The position numbers were made by a program, and so were the translations under genes. 64,000 nt of DNA. Origin: Micromonosporaceae bacterium KJ-029 (lineage in GTDB: Bacteria > Actinomycetota > Actinomycetes > Mycobacteriales > Micromonosporaceae). Shown here piece by piece: positions 16,602 to 25,715 of this stretch. How positions within the stretch are numbered: position 1 is the stretch's first letter; each line of letters begins with the position of its first letter. The notes below the pieces were generated by a model. It saw only the letters and a list, made by a program, of their open reading frames with translations, did not search any database and was not told the DNA's origin. Location of the stretch: positions 1 to 64,000 of the forward strand of contig BIFP01000035.1 in the NCBI GenBank assembly GCA_005402585.1, given 5' to 3'.

Positions 16602-17873
16602 TCAGCCGCGTCCACCCCGGCGCAACCGGAGGTAGAGCAGGGCCGCCCCGGTGACCGCCACCGGCCAGAGCAGGTAGACACCGGTCATGACCAGCAGGAA
16701 CAGCACCACCCCGATGGTCGCGGCGGCGGCGTACCAGGCCCCGCTCCCCCGAGGCAGCAGCCGCAACGCCGCCGCAACGCCGATCACGTAGACGGTGATG
16801 AAGGAGCCGGTGGCGACCAGGACCAGTGGCCGGGTCCCGAGCCCGGCGGCGAGCACCGCGGCCAGGGCCAGCAAGGCCAGGGTGGCGGTGACGGCGAGGC
16901 TGCGCCGGGGCACCTCACCGGCCACGCTGCCCCGGGTGAGCCAGCCGGGCAGCGCCCCGTCGCGGCCCAGCGCGGCGCCGAGCTTCGCCGCGCCGGCGTA
17001 GTAGGCGTTCATCGCGCCGAAGGTGAGCAGCAGCGCGGCCCCGGCCGCCAGCCAGCGGGCATCGCCGCCGAGCGCGACCGCGAACAGCTCCCCCAGCGGC
17101 GCGTCGGACCTCGCCGCCGTGGACCCGAGCACCGCGACGGTGGCGAAGGCCACCGCCAGGTACAGCGCACCGACCACGACGACCGCGGCGGCGGTGGCCC
17201 GGGGCAGGTCCCGCGCCGGCCGGCGGAACTCGCCGGTCAGGTGGGTGATCGCCTCCCAGCCGACGAAGCTCCACATCAGCAGCGCGGCGGCCGGGCCGAT
17301 CGCGGTCCAGCCGTGCGGCGCGAACGGCCGGAGGTTGCCGGCGGAGGCATGCGGCAGGGAAAGGAGCACCGCCAGCAGGAGGAAGGTGACCAGGACGCCG
17401 GCCAGGGCGAGCTGCACCCGCCCGGCCAGTTGCACACCGGAACAGTTGGTGACGGTGACCGCGGCCATCAGCAGCAACGCGGTCGCGCCCACGGTGACCG
17501 GGCCACCGCCGATCGCGGCCTCGACGTAGGCGCCGCCGAACAGCGCCGCCGCCGCGGCGCCAGGCGGCACCGCGAAGTAGAAACACCAGCCGACGACAGC
17601 CGCGGCCCGGGGTCCGAAGGCCATCCGGGCGTACGTCGAGACGCCGCCCGCGTCCGGGTAGCGGGAGCCGAGCGCGGCGAAGGTCGCGGCGAGCGGGGCG
17701 GAGACGACCACGAGCAGCAGCCAGGCGAGCAGTGACGCGGGGCCGGCGGCCTCGGCGGCCAGCGCGGGAAGTGCGATCACCCCGGTGCCCAGCACGGCGC
17801 CGACGTAGAGCGCGGCACCCTGGGCGGCGGTCAGCCGACCGCCGGTCACCGGAGCGGATTGGGTCTGAGTCAT
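16602..17873 (-). CDS. APC-family amino acid permease
   Basis: Twelve-helix secondary transporter of 423 residues. The first helix carries the family motif GAVLGTGVIALPALAAEAAGP, where the unwound G-rich stretch binds the amino acid backbone. YPDAGGVSTYARMAFGP after helix 2 is also typical. I used the ATG at 17873 (MTQTQSAPVTG); an in-frame start at 17924 would overlap the divergent promoter region. It is divergent from the GlxA-type regulator, which may control it. Substrate unknown. Confidence 0.87.
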   Translation of the reverse strand: MTQTQSAPVTGGRLTAAQGAALYVGAVLGTGVIALPALAAEAAGPASLLAWLLLVVVSAPLAATFAALGSRYPDAGGVSTYARMAFGPRAAAVVGWCFYFAVPPGAAAAALFGGAYVEAAIGGGPVTVGATALLLMAAVTVTNCSGVQLAGRVQLALAGVLVTFLLLAVLLSLPHASAGNLRPFAPHGWTAIGPAAALLMWSFVGWEAITHLTGEFRRPARDLPRATAAAVVVVGALYLAVAFATVAVLGSTAARSDAPLGELFAVALGGDARWLAAGAALLLTFGAMNAYYAGAAKLGAALGRDGALPGWLTRGSVAGEVPRRSLAVTATLALLALAAVLAAGLGTRPLVLVATGSFITVYVIGVAAALRLLPRGSGAWYAAAATIGVVLFLLVMTGVYLLWPVAVTGAALLYLRLRRGGRG

Positions 17874-17943
17874 GTGATCACCGTCGCCGGGCACGGTCGG
17901 CCGGGACAGCCGGAATGGCGCCACGCTGCGTTAGATTCCTGCC

Positions 17944-18933
17944 ATGCGCGCGCACGTCGTGGCGGTGGCGGTGACCGACAACCTCCCGATCTTCGAGCTG
18001 GCGGTACCCCAGGAGGTGTTCGGCACGGATCGGCGGGACGTCGTCGACCCGTGGTACGAGCTGCGCCTGTGCGCGGCCGAGCCGGGCCCGCTGCGCACCA
18101 CCGGAGGGGCCTGGCTCGACCCGGCGTACGGCCTGGACGATCTTGCCGAGGCGGACACCGTGGTGGTGCCCGGCTGCGCCCGGCCGACCCAGATCGACCC
18201 GCCCGCCGGCCTGGTCGAAGCACTGCGGCTGGCGTACGCGCGCGGCAAGCGCATCGTCGGCATCTGCACCGGCGCGTACGCCATCGCCGCCGCCGGCCTG
18301 CTGGACGGCCGCCGAGCGACCACGCACTGGATGAACGCGCAGGACTTCGCGGCCCGCTTCCCACTCGTCGACCTCGACCCCCGGGTGCTGTACGTCGACG
18401 AAGACCGCATCTTCACCTCGGCGGGTACGGCCGCCGCCATCGACCTGTGCCTGCACCTGGTCCGGCAGGACCACGGCGCCGCGGTGGCCAACGAGGTCGC
18501 CCGCCGGATGGTGGTCGCCCCACAGCGCGCCGCTGACTTCACCCAGTACCCGGCACCACCGATGCGCGGCCCCTCCCCCGCCGACCTCGGCCCGGTGCTG
18601 GAATGGGCCCGCGGTCGGCTCGACCAGCCGCTGTCGATCAACGACCTGGCCCGCGAGGCGAACCTCAGCCCCCGCACCCTGGCCCGGCGCTTCCGCGACA
18701 CCCTCGGCACCACGCCCCTGCGGTGGCTGCTGGAACAGCGAGTCCGGTTGGCGCAGGAACTGCTGGAGACCACCGACGACCCGGTGGAACGCATCGCCCA
18801 CCGCACCGGCTTCGGCACGGGCGCCAACCTCCGTCAGCACTTCGGGCGGATCAGCGGAATGACGCCGCAGACCTACCGGCACGTCTTCCGCTACCGGGTC
18901 GCGGCGCTGTCCAGTAAGAGAGACCGGCAATAG
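17944..18933 (+). CDS. GlxA-family regulator, C terminus rewritten by MITE
   Basis: A 329-residue regulator with an N-terminal DJ-1/PfpI-like amidase-fold domain (residues 1-185, nucleophile-elbow region VGICTGAYAIAAAGLL) and a C-terminal AraC DNA-binding domain (about 215-320, LSPRTLARRFRDTLGTTPLRWLLEQRV). The last codons come from a mobile element: a TAA target inside codons for Ser-Lys has been invaded, so the protein now ends SSKRDRQ. Joining the flanks across the MITE and neighbouring IS would give SSKTGSR before a stop at about the same distance. The insertion is thus probably neutral. It may control the divergent APC permease gene. Confidence 0.88.
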   Translation: MRAHVVAVAVTDNLPIFELAVPQEVFGTDRRDVVDPWYELRLCAAEPGPLRTTGGAWLDPAYGLDDLAEADTVVVPGCARPTQIDPPAGLVEALRLAYARGKRIVGICTGAYAIAAAGLLDGRRATTHWMNAQDFAARFPLVDLDPRVLYVDEDRIFTSAGTAAAIDLCLHLVRQDHGAAVANEVARRMVVAPQRAADFTQYPAPPMRGPSPADLGPVLEWARGRLDQPLSINDLAREANLSPRTLARRFRDTLGTTPLRWLLEQRVRLAQELLETTDDPVERIAHRTGFGTGANLRQHFGRISGMTPQTYRHVFRYRVAALSSKRDRQ

Positions 18934-19081
18934 GGCGGCGGAGGCGAGGCGGGTCCTGGCCGAGGATGGCAAGGCGGAGGAGGAGGAGGCCATGCCGGTG
19001 TCGCATGGCCGACGACGACAACGCCGCCAGCCGTAGTGCCAGGGCACGCCGCAGCCCCGCCAGTCCTATTGCCGGTCTCTC
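18918..19081. mobile_element. MITE copy 1, 164 bp
   Basis: Non-autonomous element with 17-base terminal inverted repeats (GAGAGACCGGCAATAGG) flanked by TAA on both sides (18915-18917 and 19082-19084). A second copy, nearly identical inside apart from a 3-base length difference and a few substitutions, is at 50239-50399, also between TAA copies. The inner part has no convincing gene. The TNA-type 3-base duplication and GAG ends resemble IS5-family (IS1031-like) elements, which probably mobilise it. Confidence 0.88.
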
Positions 19082-19084
19082 TAA

Positions 19085-20108
19085 GAGACTGTCGGGTAAC
19101 CGGTCTGATCCGATGGGTTATGGCGAGACGTGTCGATGTGGGGTGCTCGACAAATAGGTCATCCCCGCCATGATCTTGATGTGTGTGCAACAAAGATCGC
19201 GGCGGGGATGACGCCCGTTCATGCTATCCGTCGAGTTTGACTGATGCGATGTGGGCGGTCCTCGCGCCGCTGCTACCGGTGCGTGACCTGCGTAAAGGTG
19301 GTCGGGCGCGGGTCTACGACGATCGGCTGATCCTGGACTCGATCTTCTACGTGCTGCGGTCGGGTTGCCCGTGGCGGATGATGCCGCGTGATCTGGCACC
19401 GCCGGACGCGGCGCATCGCTGGTTCACGACCTGGCGGAAGAACGGGACGTGGGACCGGATTCACGACGAGCTTCGCCGGCGGGTGCGAGTGGCGGCCGGT
19501 CGGGAGCCGGAGCCGACCGCCGCGGTGCTGGACGCCCAGTCGATCAAGTCGAGTGAAGGCGGCGAGTCTCGCGGGTTTGACATGGGCAAGAAGACCACCG
19601 GCCGCAAACGGCACCTGATCGTCGACACGATGGGCCTGATCCTGGTCGTGGTGGTCACCTCCGCCTCCGTCAACGACCGCCCCGGCGGCCGGCGGATCCT
19701 CGCGCGGCTGGCCGAGGCGTTCACCACCATCGCCCTCGTCTGGGCCGACGGCGGCTACGCCAACAGCATCGACTCCACCCTGCTGACCTGGGCGAAGACC
19801 AAACTCGGCATCCTGGTGGAGATCGTCAGACGCACCGACGACATCAAGGGCTTCAAGGTCCTACCGCGCCGATGGGTCGTGGAGAGGACCCTCGGATGGC
19901 TGGTACGCAACCGGCGCCTGGCCCGCGACTACGAACGACTGACCGCCAACTCGGAGGCCATGATCAAGGTCGCGATGATTCGACTCATGACGATACGCCT
20001 GGCCGGACACACCGTCCGCTGGACCAACGCCACCGAACGCGGAACCGCCCGACGCATCAACGCCGAACGACTTATCACCACGTAGCGATCCGGTTACCCG
20101 ACAGTCTC
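19085..20108 (+). mobile_element. IS5-family insertion sequence, 1,024 bp
   Basis: Perfect 19-base terminal inverted repeats (GAGACTGTCGGGTAACCGG at 19085-19103, complement at 20090-20108) bounded by TAA at 19082-19084 and 20109-20111. It encodes one DDE transposase. The left TAA is shared with the right end of MITE copy 1, so the two elements sit back to back. Confidence 0.95.
19183..20085 (+). CDS. IS5-family transposase
   Basis: A 300-residue DDE transposase (GTG start). The N-terminal DUF4096-like part includes LTDAMWAVLAPLLP and RSGCPWRMMPRDLAPPDAAH. The first aspartate is in AAVLDAQSIKSSEGGE, the second in LVWADGGYA, and the glutamate in WVVERTLGWLVRNRRLARDYE, which carries the Y-R-E type signature. 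Full length and uninterrupted, so likely active. Confidence 0.93.
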   Translation: MCNKDRGGDDARSCYPSSLTDAMWAVLAPLLPVRDLRKGGRARVYDDRLILDSIFYVLRSGCPWRMMPRDLAPPDAAHRWFTTWRKNGTWDRIHDELRRRVRVAAGREPEPTAAVLDAQSIKSSEGGESRGFDMGKKTTGRKRHLIVDTMGLILVVVVTSASVNDRPGGRRILARLAEAFTTIALVWADGGYANSIDSTLLTWAKTKLGILVEIVRRTDDIKGFKVLPRRWVVERTLGWLVRNRRLARDYERLTANSEAMIKVAMIRLMTIRLAGHTVRWTNATERGTARRINAERLITT

Positions 20109-20207
20109 TAAGACCGGATCTCGATAGAGCAGCCCGGACATGCACACATCTGTTGTGCTTGTTCCCTGCGACGGGCGCGCGACCGAGGGTGAAGGGATGG
20201 TAGCGCG

Positions 20208-20816
20208 GTGCCGACGAACCGGCTGGAGGCGTTCAGTGATGGCGTACTTGCCATCATCATCACGATCATGGTGCTGGGACTGAAGGTCCCGACGGGTCAC
20301 CAGCTCTCCGACCTCGTCCACACGACCGGCATCGGACTGCTGACCTACCTCCTCAGCTTCGTCTACGTCGGCATCTACTGGAACAACCATCACCACATGT
20401 TCCGCCTGGTACGGCAGGTCAGTGGCGGAGTGCTGTGGGCCAACCTGGCGCTGCTGTTCTCCCTGTCGCTGTTCCCATTCACCACGTCCTGGGTCGACGA
20501 CTCACGATTCGAACGGACCCCGGTTGTCATCTACGGTCTGAACCTGCTCGGCGCGGCCATCGCCTACTTCGTGCTCCAGAGCGTGATCATCCGGCAGCAG
20601 GGACCGAAGTCGCTGCTGCGGGAGGCCATCGGCGCCGACCTGAAGGGCAAGGTGTCCCCGGTCTTCTACGTCGCGGGGATCCTCAGCGCACTGCTGATCG
20701 ACGGGCGGGTCGGAGTTGGACTCGCCGAGGCGTGCTTCGTCGCCGTGGCGATCATGTGGGTCGTACCCGACCGCCGCATCGACCGGGTGCTCCGCCAGCA
20801 CCAGACCCTCGACTGA
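20208..20816 (+). CDS. TMEM175-family potassium channel-like protein
   Basis: A 202-residue membrane protein with six predicted helices (GTG start). The N terminus MPTNRLEAFSDGVLAIIITIMVL contains the FSDG motif at residues 9-12 that lines the pore of bacterial TMEM175 channels. YWNNHHHMF follows helix 2 or 3, as usual. Bacterial members form tetrameric potassium-leak channels with weak selectivity. It starts shortly after the IS5 element and may have lost or gained upstream promoter sequence through that insertion. Confidence 0.88.
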   Translation: MPTNRLEAFSDGVLAIIITIMVLGLKVPTGHQLSDLVHTTGIGLLTYLLSFVYVGIYWNNHHHMFRLVRQVSGGVLWANLALLFSLSLFPFTTSWVDDSRFERTPVVIYGLNLLGAAIAYFVLQSVIIRQQGPKSLLREAIGADLKGKVSPVFYVAGILSALLIDGRVGVGLAEACFVAVAIMWVVPDRRIDRVLRQHQTLD

Positions 20817-20892
20817 GAATTGCCAGATCACCCTTCACCGCTCGTCGCCCTCACACCGATGCCGGCGGGTCATCCCTTGGGAAAAGGCCCAG

Positions 20893-21912
20893 ATGCGTAC
20901 GCAACGATGGTCCGATGATGCCACCCGCGTTGTTGCCGGCCGGACCGACCCTGCGCCACGGGTCCCGGTGAACGCTCCGCTGGTCCTCGACGCCGACGCG
21001 GTACGCGCCGCGTGCAGCCCGGTCGACGCCGTCGAGGCGATCTCGGCCGCGCTCCTCTCCGGCCTCGACCCGGCTGCCGACCTGCCCCGCCACGCCGTTC
21101 CCCTGCGCACCGGCGAGTTCCTGCTGATGCCGTCGGAGCATTCCCGCTCGCAGGCGCATGTGGGGATCAAGGTGGTGACCGTGGCGCCCGGCAACCCCGC
21201 TCGCGGCCTTCCCCGCATCCAGGCGTCCTACCTGATCTTCGACGCCGACTCCCTCAGCCTGGTCGCGGTGCTCGACGGCACGGCGTTGACCGCCCTGCGC
21301 ACACCTGCGGTGTCCGTGGCCGCCGTTCGACCGCGGCTGCTGGCCACACCCGGTCCGCTGCGGCTCGCGGTGTTCGGCGCCGGCCCACAGGCGCGCGGGC
21401 ACGTCACGACCCTGGCCGCGGCGCTGGCGCCGCACCGGTCGCTCGCCACGGTGACCCACCTCGTCAGAGACGTTCGTCGCACGGAACCCGCGGACGGTGC
21501 CGGCGTCGCCACCTCAGGCACCCCGCACGCCGACGACGTGCTCCGCGCAGCAGACGTCATCGTCTGCGCCACCTCGGCCCGAACCCCGCTGTTCGACGCC
21601 GATCTGATCCAGGACACCGCCGTCGTCATCGCCGTCGGCTCCCACGAGCCGGACGCCCGGGAGATCCCGGCCGCGCTGTGCGCACGAGCCACGGTCGTTG
21701 TCGAAGACATCGCGACCGCACGGCGTGAAGCCGGCGACGTCTGCCTGGCGCTACACGAAGGCGCCCTGCAGATTCACGACCTTGTACCGATGCGGGACAT
21801 CGTCACCGAACGCACCCGTCCCGCGCTCGACCGGCCGCTGCTGTTCAAGAGCGTCGGCATGTCCTGGCAGGACCTCGTCACCGCCGAGGCCGTTCTCTCC
21901 AACGCCAGCTGA
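20893..21912 (+). CDS. Ornithine cyclodeaminase / mu-crystallin family protein
   Basis: NAD(P)-binding enzyme of about 340 residues. The family start LVLDADAVRAACSPVDAVEAI is followed by the substrate region (GIKVVTVAPGNPARGLPRIQASYLIFD) and the Rossmann motif in RLAVFGAGPQARGHV. Members include ornithine cyclodeaminase, alanine dehydrogenase and imine reductases, so the exact reaction is open. The ATG at 20893 follows GGGAAAAGG; a GTG at 20968 would remove 25 non-conserved residues and is an equally possible, perhaps leaderless, start. Stands alone. Confidence 0.82.
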   Translation: MRTQRWSDDATRVVAGRTDPAPRVPVNAPLVLDADAVRAACSPVDAVEAISAALLSGLDPAADLPRHAVPLRTGEFLLMPSEHSRSQAHVGIKVVTVAPGNPARGLPRIQASYLIFDADSLSLVAVLDGTALTALRTPAVSVAAVRPRLLATPGPLRLAVFGAGPQARGHVTTLAAALAPHRSLATVTHLVRDVRRTEPADGAGVATSGTPHADDVLRAADVIVCATSARTPLFDADLIQDTAVVIAVGSHEPDAREIPAALCARATVVVEDIATARREAGDVCLALHEGALQIHDLVPMRDIVTERTRPALDRPLLFKSVGMSWQDLVTAEAVLSNAS

Positions 21913-22090
21913 CCTGGGGGGACGACCTCGTAACGGTACGCCCCTACCCGAGCACCATCCATCCCGCGTGACTGATCCTTCCTGAGTGAAGAAATACGAC
22001 ACAAGGTGTCAGGTTTTTGGTCGAACATGGTTTCACCGGTCGGCGTCGGTGGAAGACGTGAGCCGGTCCTACGAATAGACGAGGGCCTTG

Positions 22091-22609
22091 ATGCGCGAAA
22101 CGCCGGAAGATCTCGAAGAGCTCCAGGACCTGCTGGACTCCTCTCTGTCCCGATCCACCTCGCACCTCCGCTCGATCATTACTGAGCGCACCCTGACCGC
22201 GGAGCAGCTCACCCAGGTACTCACCGGCATGTGCACCCTTGCCCTGTCCACCGTGACGGCGAAGGGCGAGCCGCGGATCAGCGGCGCGGACGGGCATTTC
22301 TTACAGGGCAAGTGGCATTTCGGGACGGCGCGCACCGCCGCCAAGGCCCGCCACCTCGCCGCCCGTCCGGCCGCCAGCGTCGCGCACATGCGTGGCGAGG
22401 ACTTGGGCGTGTTCACGCACGGCAGGGTGGAGATCCTCAACCCTCAGGACGGCGAACCTGCGGCGGACTGGCCAGACCTGCTTACGTACTTCAAGGAGTT
22501 CTACGGCGACGGCGCCTTCGACTGGGACAACGAGGTGGTCTACTACCGGCTGCACCCGCACTGGATGACCGTCTACGCCCCAGACGTCGACAAGCTCACC
22601 GCCGAGTGA
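22091..22609 (+). CDS. Pyridoxamine 5'-phosphate oxidase-fold protein
   Basis: A 172-residue flavin-binding split-barrel protein. After about 40 helical residues the barrel begins at TLALSTVTAKGEPRISGADG and continues through GKWHFGTARTAAKARHLAARPAASVAHM and GVFTHGRVEIL. Members bind FMN or F420 and reduce small molecules or bind haem. A weak GAGGG site precedes the ATG. No operon partner; substrate unknown. Confidence 0.8.
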   Translation: MRETPEDLEELQDLLDSSLSRSTSHLRSIITERTLTAEQLTQVLTGMCTLALSTVTAKGEPRISGADGHFLQGKWHFGTARTAAKARHLAARPAASVAHMRGEDLGVFTHGRVEILNPQDGEPAADWPDLLTYFKEFYGDGAFDWDNEVVYYRLHPHWMTVYAPDVDKLTAE

Positions 22610-22684
22610 CCCCAGGCTAGTACGTGTCGCCTGAACGGCAGCGTTCGGTGTGCGGCTGATGAGCGGCTGGTACGGCCGTTGTCG

Positions 22685-23554
22685 TCACCGGGAACCGATG
22701 AAGGCTTCCCGATGTCGCTGCGCCCAACTCCGGAAGGTCGCCGGAGCACGCCCGAGCACCTTCTCCACGTCGTCGGTGAGAATGGCGTTGTGTCCGGCGC
22801 GTGCCCAGGCGGAGCCGATGATGGTGGCGTCGACGGCTGTCGAGGGCATCCCCGAGTCGAGTAGTTGCTGACGTGCGACGGTCGAGGGAAGGTCCGCGGT
22901 GACGACGGGGCGCCCGATGACCTGCGCAAGTTGGGTCGCCTGGTCGGACACGCGGAGCAGTTCCGGACCGGTGAGGGTGTACGTCATGCCGGCGTGGGCG
23001 GGGTCGGTGAGCGCGGCGACCGCGACCGCCGCGATGTCGCGGGGATCGATGACGCCCTGCTTACCTTCGCCGGTCAGGTTGGGTACGGGTTGCCCGGCGT
23101 GGATGAGACTCGCCCAGTGGAGGCAGTTGGAGGCGAAGCTTGATGGCCGCAACACCGTCCACGCCAGACCGCTGGCGCGGACGGCATCCTCAGCCGCCTG
23201 GTGCCAGGCGCCGACGGTTACGGTGCCGAATCGTTCGCCTGTGCCGATCGCGGAGAGCTTCACCACCGAGGTGACGTGTGCCGACTGGGCGGCCTCCAGG
23301 AGCGCCAGGTCATGATCCGGTGTCGGCGCCGCCGGAGCGGTGAGCAGGAAGACGGTGCGTACGCCGGTCACCGCGCGGCGCAGGGAGTCGGGGTCGTCGA
23401 AGTCAGCGCGTACCACGTCGGCGTCGGGTGGCAGCGGATGCCCGGGCCGGGCCCGCGTCATCGCACGAGCGCGATGCCCGCCCTGCTGGAGGAGCTGCAC
23501 GACCTGTCGGCCGACAGTGCCGGAGGCGCCAGTAACAAGGATCATGGGTGTCAC
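22685..23554 (-). CDS. NmrA-like NAD(P)-binding protein
   Basis: Atypical SDR of 289 residues with the Rossmann motif ILVTGASGTVGRQVVQLLQ at the N terminus, a substrate-side segment (VVKLSAIGTGERFG) and TVLRPSSFASNCLHW, typical of the NmrA/QOR2 group. These enzymes reduce quinones or act as redox sensors. GTG 23554 or ATG 23545 may be the start. It is divergent from an AraC regulator 94 bases away, which likely controls it. Confidence 0.86.
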   Translation of the reverse strand: MTPMILVTGASGTVGRQVVQLLQQGGHRARAMTRARPGHPLPPDADVVRADFDDPDSLRRAVTGVRTVFLLTAPAAPTPDHDLALLEAAQSAHVTSVVKLSAIGTGERFGTVTVGAWHQAAEDAVRASGLAWTVLRPSSFASNCLHWASLIHAGQPVPNLTGEGKQGVIDPRDIAAVAVAALTDPAHAGMTYTLTGPELLRVSDQATQLAQVIGRPVVTADLPSTVARQQLLDSGMPSTAVDATIIGSAWARAGHNAILTDDVEKVLGRAPATFRSWAQRHREAFIGSR

Positions 23555-23648
23555 GGTTCCAGGGCCGTCCTAGCCGGGCCTAGGAACTTTCGGCACACCT
23601 CGATCGGGCTGCCGGGTTCGGCTCTGGGCCGCGACGTACGGTCTAAGC

Positions 23649-24515
23649 GTGGAGCGCGATGAGTTGGTCAGTCCGGAGGTGGCGCGGGCGCTTCGGCCCT
23701 GGTTCTCGGGGATCACGGTAGGGGCGCAGCCCGTGCTGGACGATGCTCCGGCCGTACTGGAACAGCCCGATCATGCCACCACCCTGGCGTGGCGAGTGGG
23801 GTCTGCCGATCCGTACGACGTCGTGGTCATGGGGCCGCGGACGCGGGCCAGGTACTACGTCGAGCGGCCGGGCCGGGACTGCCTCCAGCTGCGTTTCCGG
23901 CCCGGCCGGGCCGCCGAGTTCCTCGGTCTTCCCCTGCGGGATCTTGCCGACCGTGCTGTCGCCGTCGCGGACTTGGACAGCGAGTCGTTGCGAACCTTCG
24001 TCCGGCTGATCGCCGACTGCGACTCGCCGCCGGCCCCGGAGTCTCCCCGAGCACGACTGCGATCGCTGGCCCGAGCAGTGCCGGTGGCGCTGGCCACGCG
24101 TCGCGACCGAGGGGGTCTGCGCAGGCGCATCGTCGCGCAGGCGACGGCCATGCTGTCCGCCGGTGACGGCTCGCCACACACGCCCGTCGGCCTTGTCGCC
24201 CGACAGTTGAACGTCAGCGAACGACACCTCCGCACTGTCTTCGTCGATGGTGTGGGCCTGACGCCAAGCCGGTTCGTGCGCATCGATCGTGTTCGTCTGG
24301 TGCTCGCCGGTATCAGACGGAAGCTGCCTGAGCTGGCCACTGAAGCGGGCTACCACGACCAGTCACACATGGGCGCCGACTTCCGGCGGGTCATGGGCAC
24401 GACCCCGCACGCCTTCGCTACTCGACGCTGGCCTGCCGTCGAAGTGTGCACGGCGGCGGAAGAGGATTCGGACCAACACGGACTTGTTTTGCACCGACGC
24501 CTGATGGAGCGGTAG
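23649..24515 (+). CDS. AraC-family transcriptional regulator
   Basis: A 288-residue protein (GTG start). The N-terminal half looks like a cupin-type sensor (DCLQLRFRPGRAAEFLGLPLRDLAD), and the C-terminal third is the AraC domain (VGLVARQLNVSERHLRTVFVDGVGLTPSRFVRIDR, then EAGYHDQSHMGADFRRVMGTTPHAF). It is divergent from the NmrA-type gene, its most likely target. Confidence 0.86.
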   Translation: MERDELVSPEVARALRPWFSGITVGAQPVLDDAPAVLEQPDHATTLAWRVGSADPYDVVVMGPRTRARYYVERPGRDCLQLRFRPGRAAEFLGLPLRDLADRAVAVADLDSESLRTFVRLIADCDSPPAPESPRARLRSLARAVPVALATRRDRGGLRRRIVAQATAMLSAGDGSPHTPVGLVARQLNVSERHLRTVFVDGVGLTPSRFVRIDRVRLVLAGIRRKLPELATEAGYHDQSHMGADFRRVMGTTPHAFATRRWPAVEVCTAAEEDSDQHGLVLHRRLMER

Positions 24516-24524
24516 AACTGCCGC

Positions 24525-25286
24525 GTGGTCAGCGTCGAAGAACTGCCCGCATTGACCGCCGCGGAGCGGCTCGCCGACTCCATTGCCGACATCGTCGGTG
24601 CTGCGCTGCGGTCGGTGATCCTGCACGGGTCCCTGTCGGCCGGCGGGTTCCGCCCCGGGCGCAGCGACATTGACGTACTTGTCGTCATCGACGGTCACCT
24701 TGCCGATGCACAGGCGGCAGCTCTTGAACGGTTGGTTCGCGAGGCGGAGGCCGGCAGCGCGGCGGGCATCGATGTGCATGTCGTGACCGCCGAGGTCGCC
24801 GGCGCTCCGACCCGCGCACCCGCCCTCGAACTGCGCATAGGCCGTTACGACGGGTCGTCCGTCGAATTCGAGGTCGAACGTGGTGTCACCGCATCACCGG
24901 ACCTGCTTGCTGAACTGTCCATGGCACGTGCGGACGGGCGTGCTCTCCGGGGTGCCGCCCCGCGTGAGGTGATCGCTCCCGTTCCCGCCGACTGGATCGT
25001 CGACCGTGGCAGGCATTGGTTGCTGGCTTGGCGATCACTCACCGACGACGCCGAGAACGCCGCCTTCATGGTTCTCACCGCCTGCCGCATCTGGCGGTTC
25101 ATGGTCGACAACGTGCACTGCGCCAAGGCACAGGCCGCAAAGTGGGCACTCGACAGGGACCCCTCGCTGACGGCAATTCGGCAGGCGATCCAGCAGTACG
25201 AGCAGGACCCGGCGAGCGTGGTCGATGAGCGGGACATGGCCGACCTGCTCGACCGGGTGCTGCGGGAGACCGCACAGGCGCGATGA
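24525..25286 (+). CDS. Nucleotidyltransferase, AadA-like (DUF4111)
   Basis: A 253-residue protein with a pol-beta type nucleotidyltransferase domain: the GS...DxD motif is HGSLSAGGFRPGRSDIDVLVVID at about residues 34-56. The C-terminal helical domain (WLLAWRSLTDDAENAAFMVLTACRIW) resembles the aminoglycoside adenylyltransferase C-terminal region. AadA enzymes inactivate streptomycin and spectinomycin with AMP; relatives of this divergence often have no proven drug target. It follows the AraC gene by nine bases and may be co-transcribed with it. Confidence 0.8.
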   Translation: MVSVEELPALTAAERLADSIADIVGAALRSVILHGSLSAGGFRPGRSDIDVLVVIDGHLADAQAAALERLVREAEAGSAAGIDVHVVTAEVAGAPTRAPALELRIGRYDGSSVEFEVERGVTASPDLLAELSMARADGRALRGAAPREVIAPVPADWIVDRGRHWLLAWRSLTDDAENAAFMVLTACRIWRFMVDNVHCAKAQAAKWALDRDPSLTAIRQAIQQYEQDPASVVDERDMADLLDRVLRETAQAR

Positions 25287-25307
25287 CTCGCCGATCCAGC
25301 ATCGCGA

Positions 25308-25715
25308 TCAGCCGCCGGGGCAGCCGTGACCGCCGCTCCTCGGAATGCATTGAGTGATGCGGGGCGCTGGCTCCTGGTCGGCTGGTGTCCAGCCGATCAT
25401 CGGTGCGGTGGCGGCGTTGCCGGCGATCGAGAAGAGGACCCAGATCACTGCCATTCCCGCCAGTGACCAGACGAAGTGGCGCATCCAGTAGGGGTCGCGG
25501 GCAAGCGAGGCGAGCAGCACCCCGACCAGCGGGAGTGTCAGGTTGAGGATCAGCGCGGCGGTCAGGATGGCACCGGTGGTCGCGCCGAACGCCTCGGCCT
25601 CCGCCCGGGTCGCCAGGTAAGGCGATGAGGTACGCCGCATCAGCCCCACGATGAACAGGAACGGCACGCCGTAGAGCCAGGCGAGGAGCAGCACACCGAG
25701 TCCGACGCGCTTCAT
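25308..25715 (-). CDS. Small membrane protein, unknown
   Basis: A 135-residue protein with three hydrophobic segments (LGVLLLAWLYGVPFLFIVGLM, AILTAALILNLTLPLVGVLLAS and FVWSLAGMAVIWVLFSIAG) and a polar C-terminal tail containing two cysteines. Family not recognised. The ATG overlaps the stop of the upstream membrane-protein gene (ATGA), so the pair is probably one two-component membrane unit. Confidence 0.65.
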   Translation of the reverse strand: MKRVGLGVLLLAWLYGVPFLFIVGLMRRTSSPYLATRAEAEAFGATTGAILTAALILNLTLPLVGVLLASLARDPYWMRHFVWSLAGMAVIWVLFSIAGNAATAPMIGWTPADQEPAPRITQCIPRSGGHGCPGG

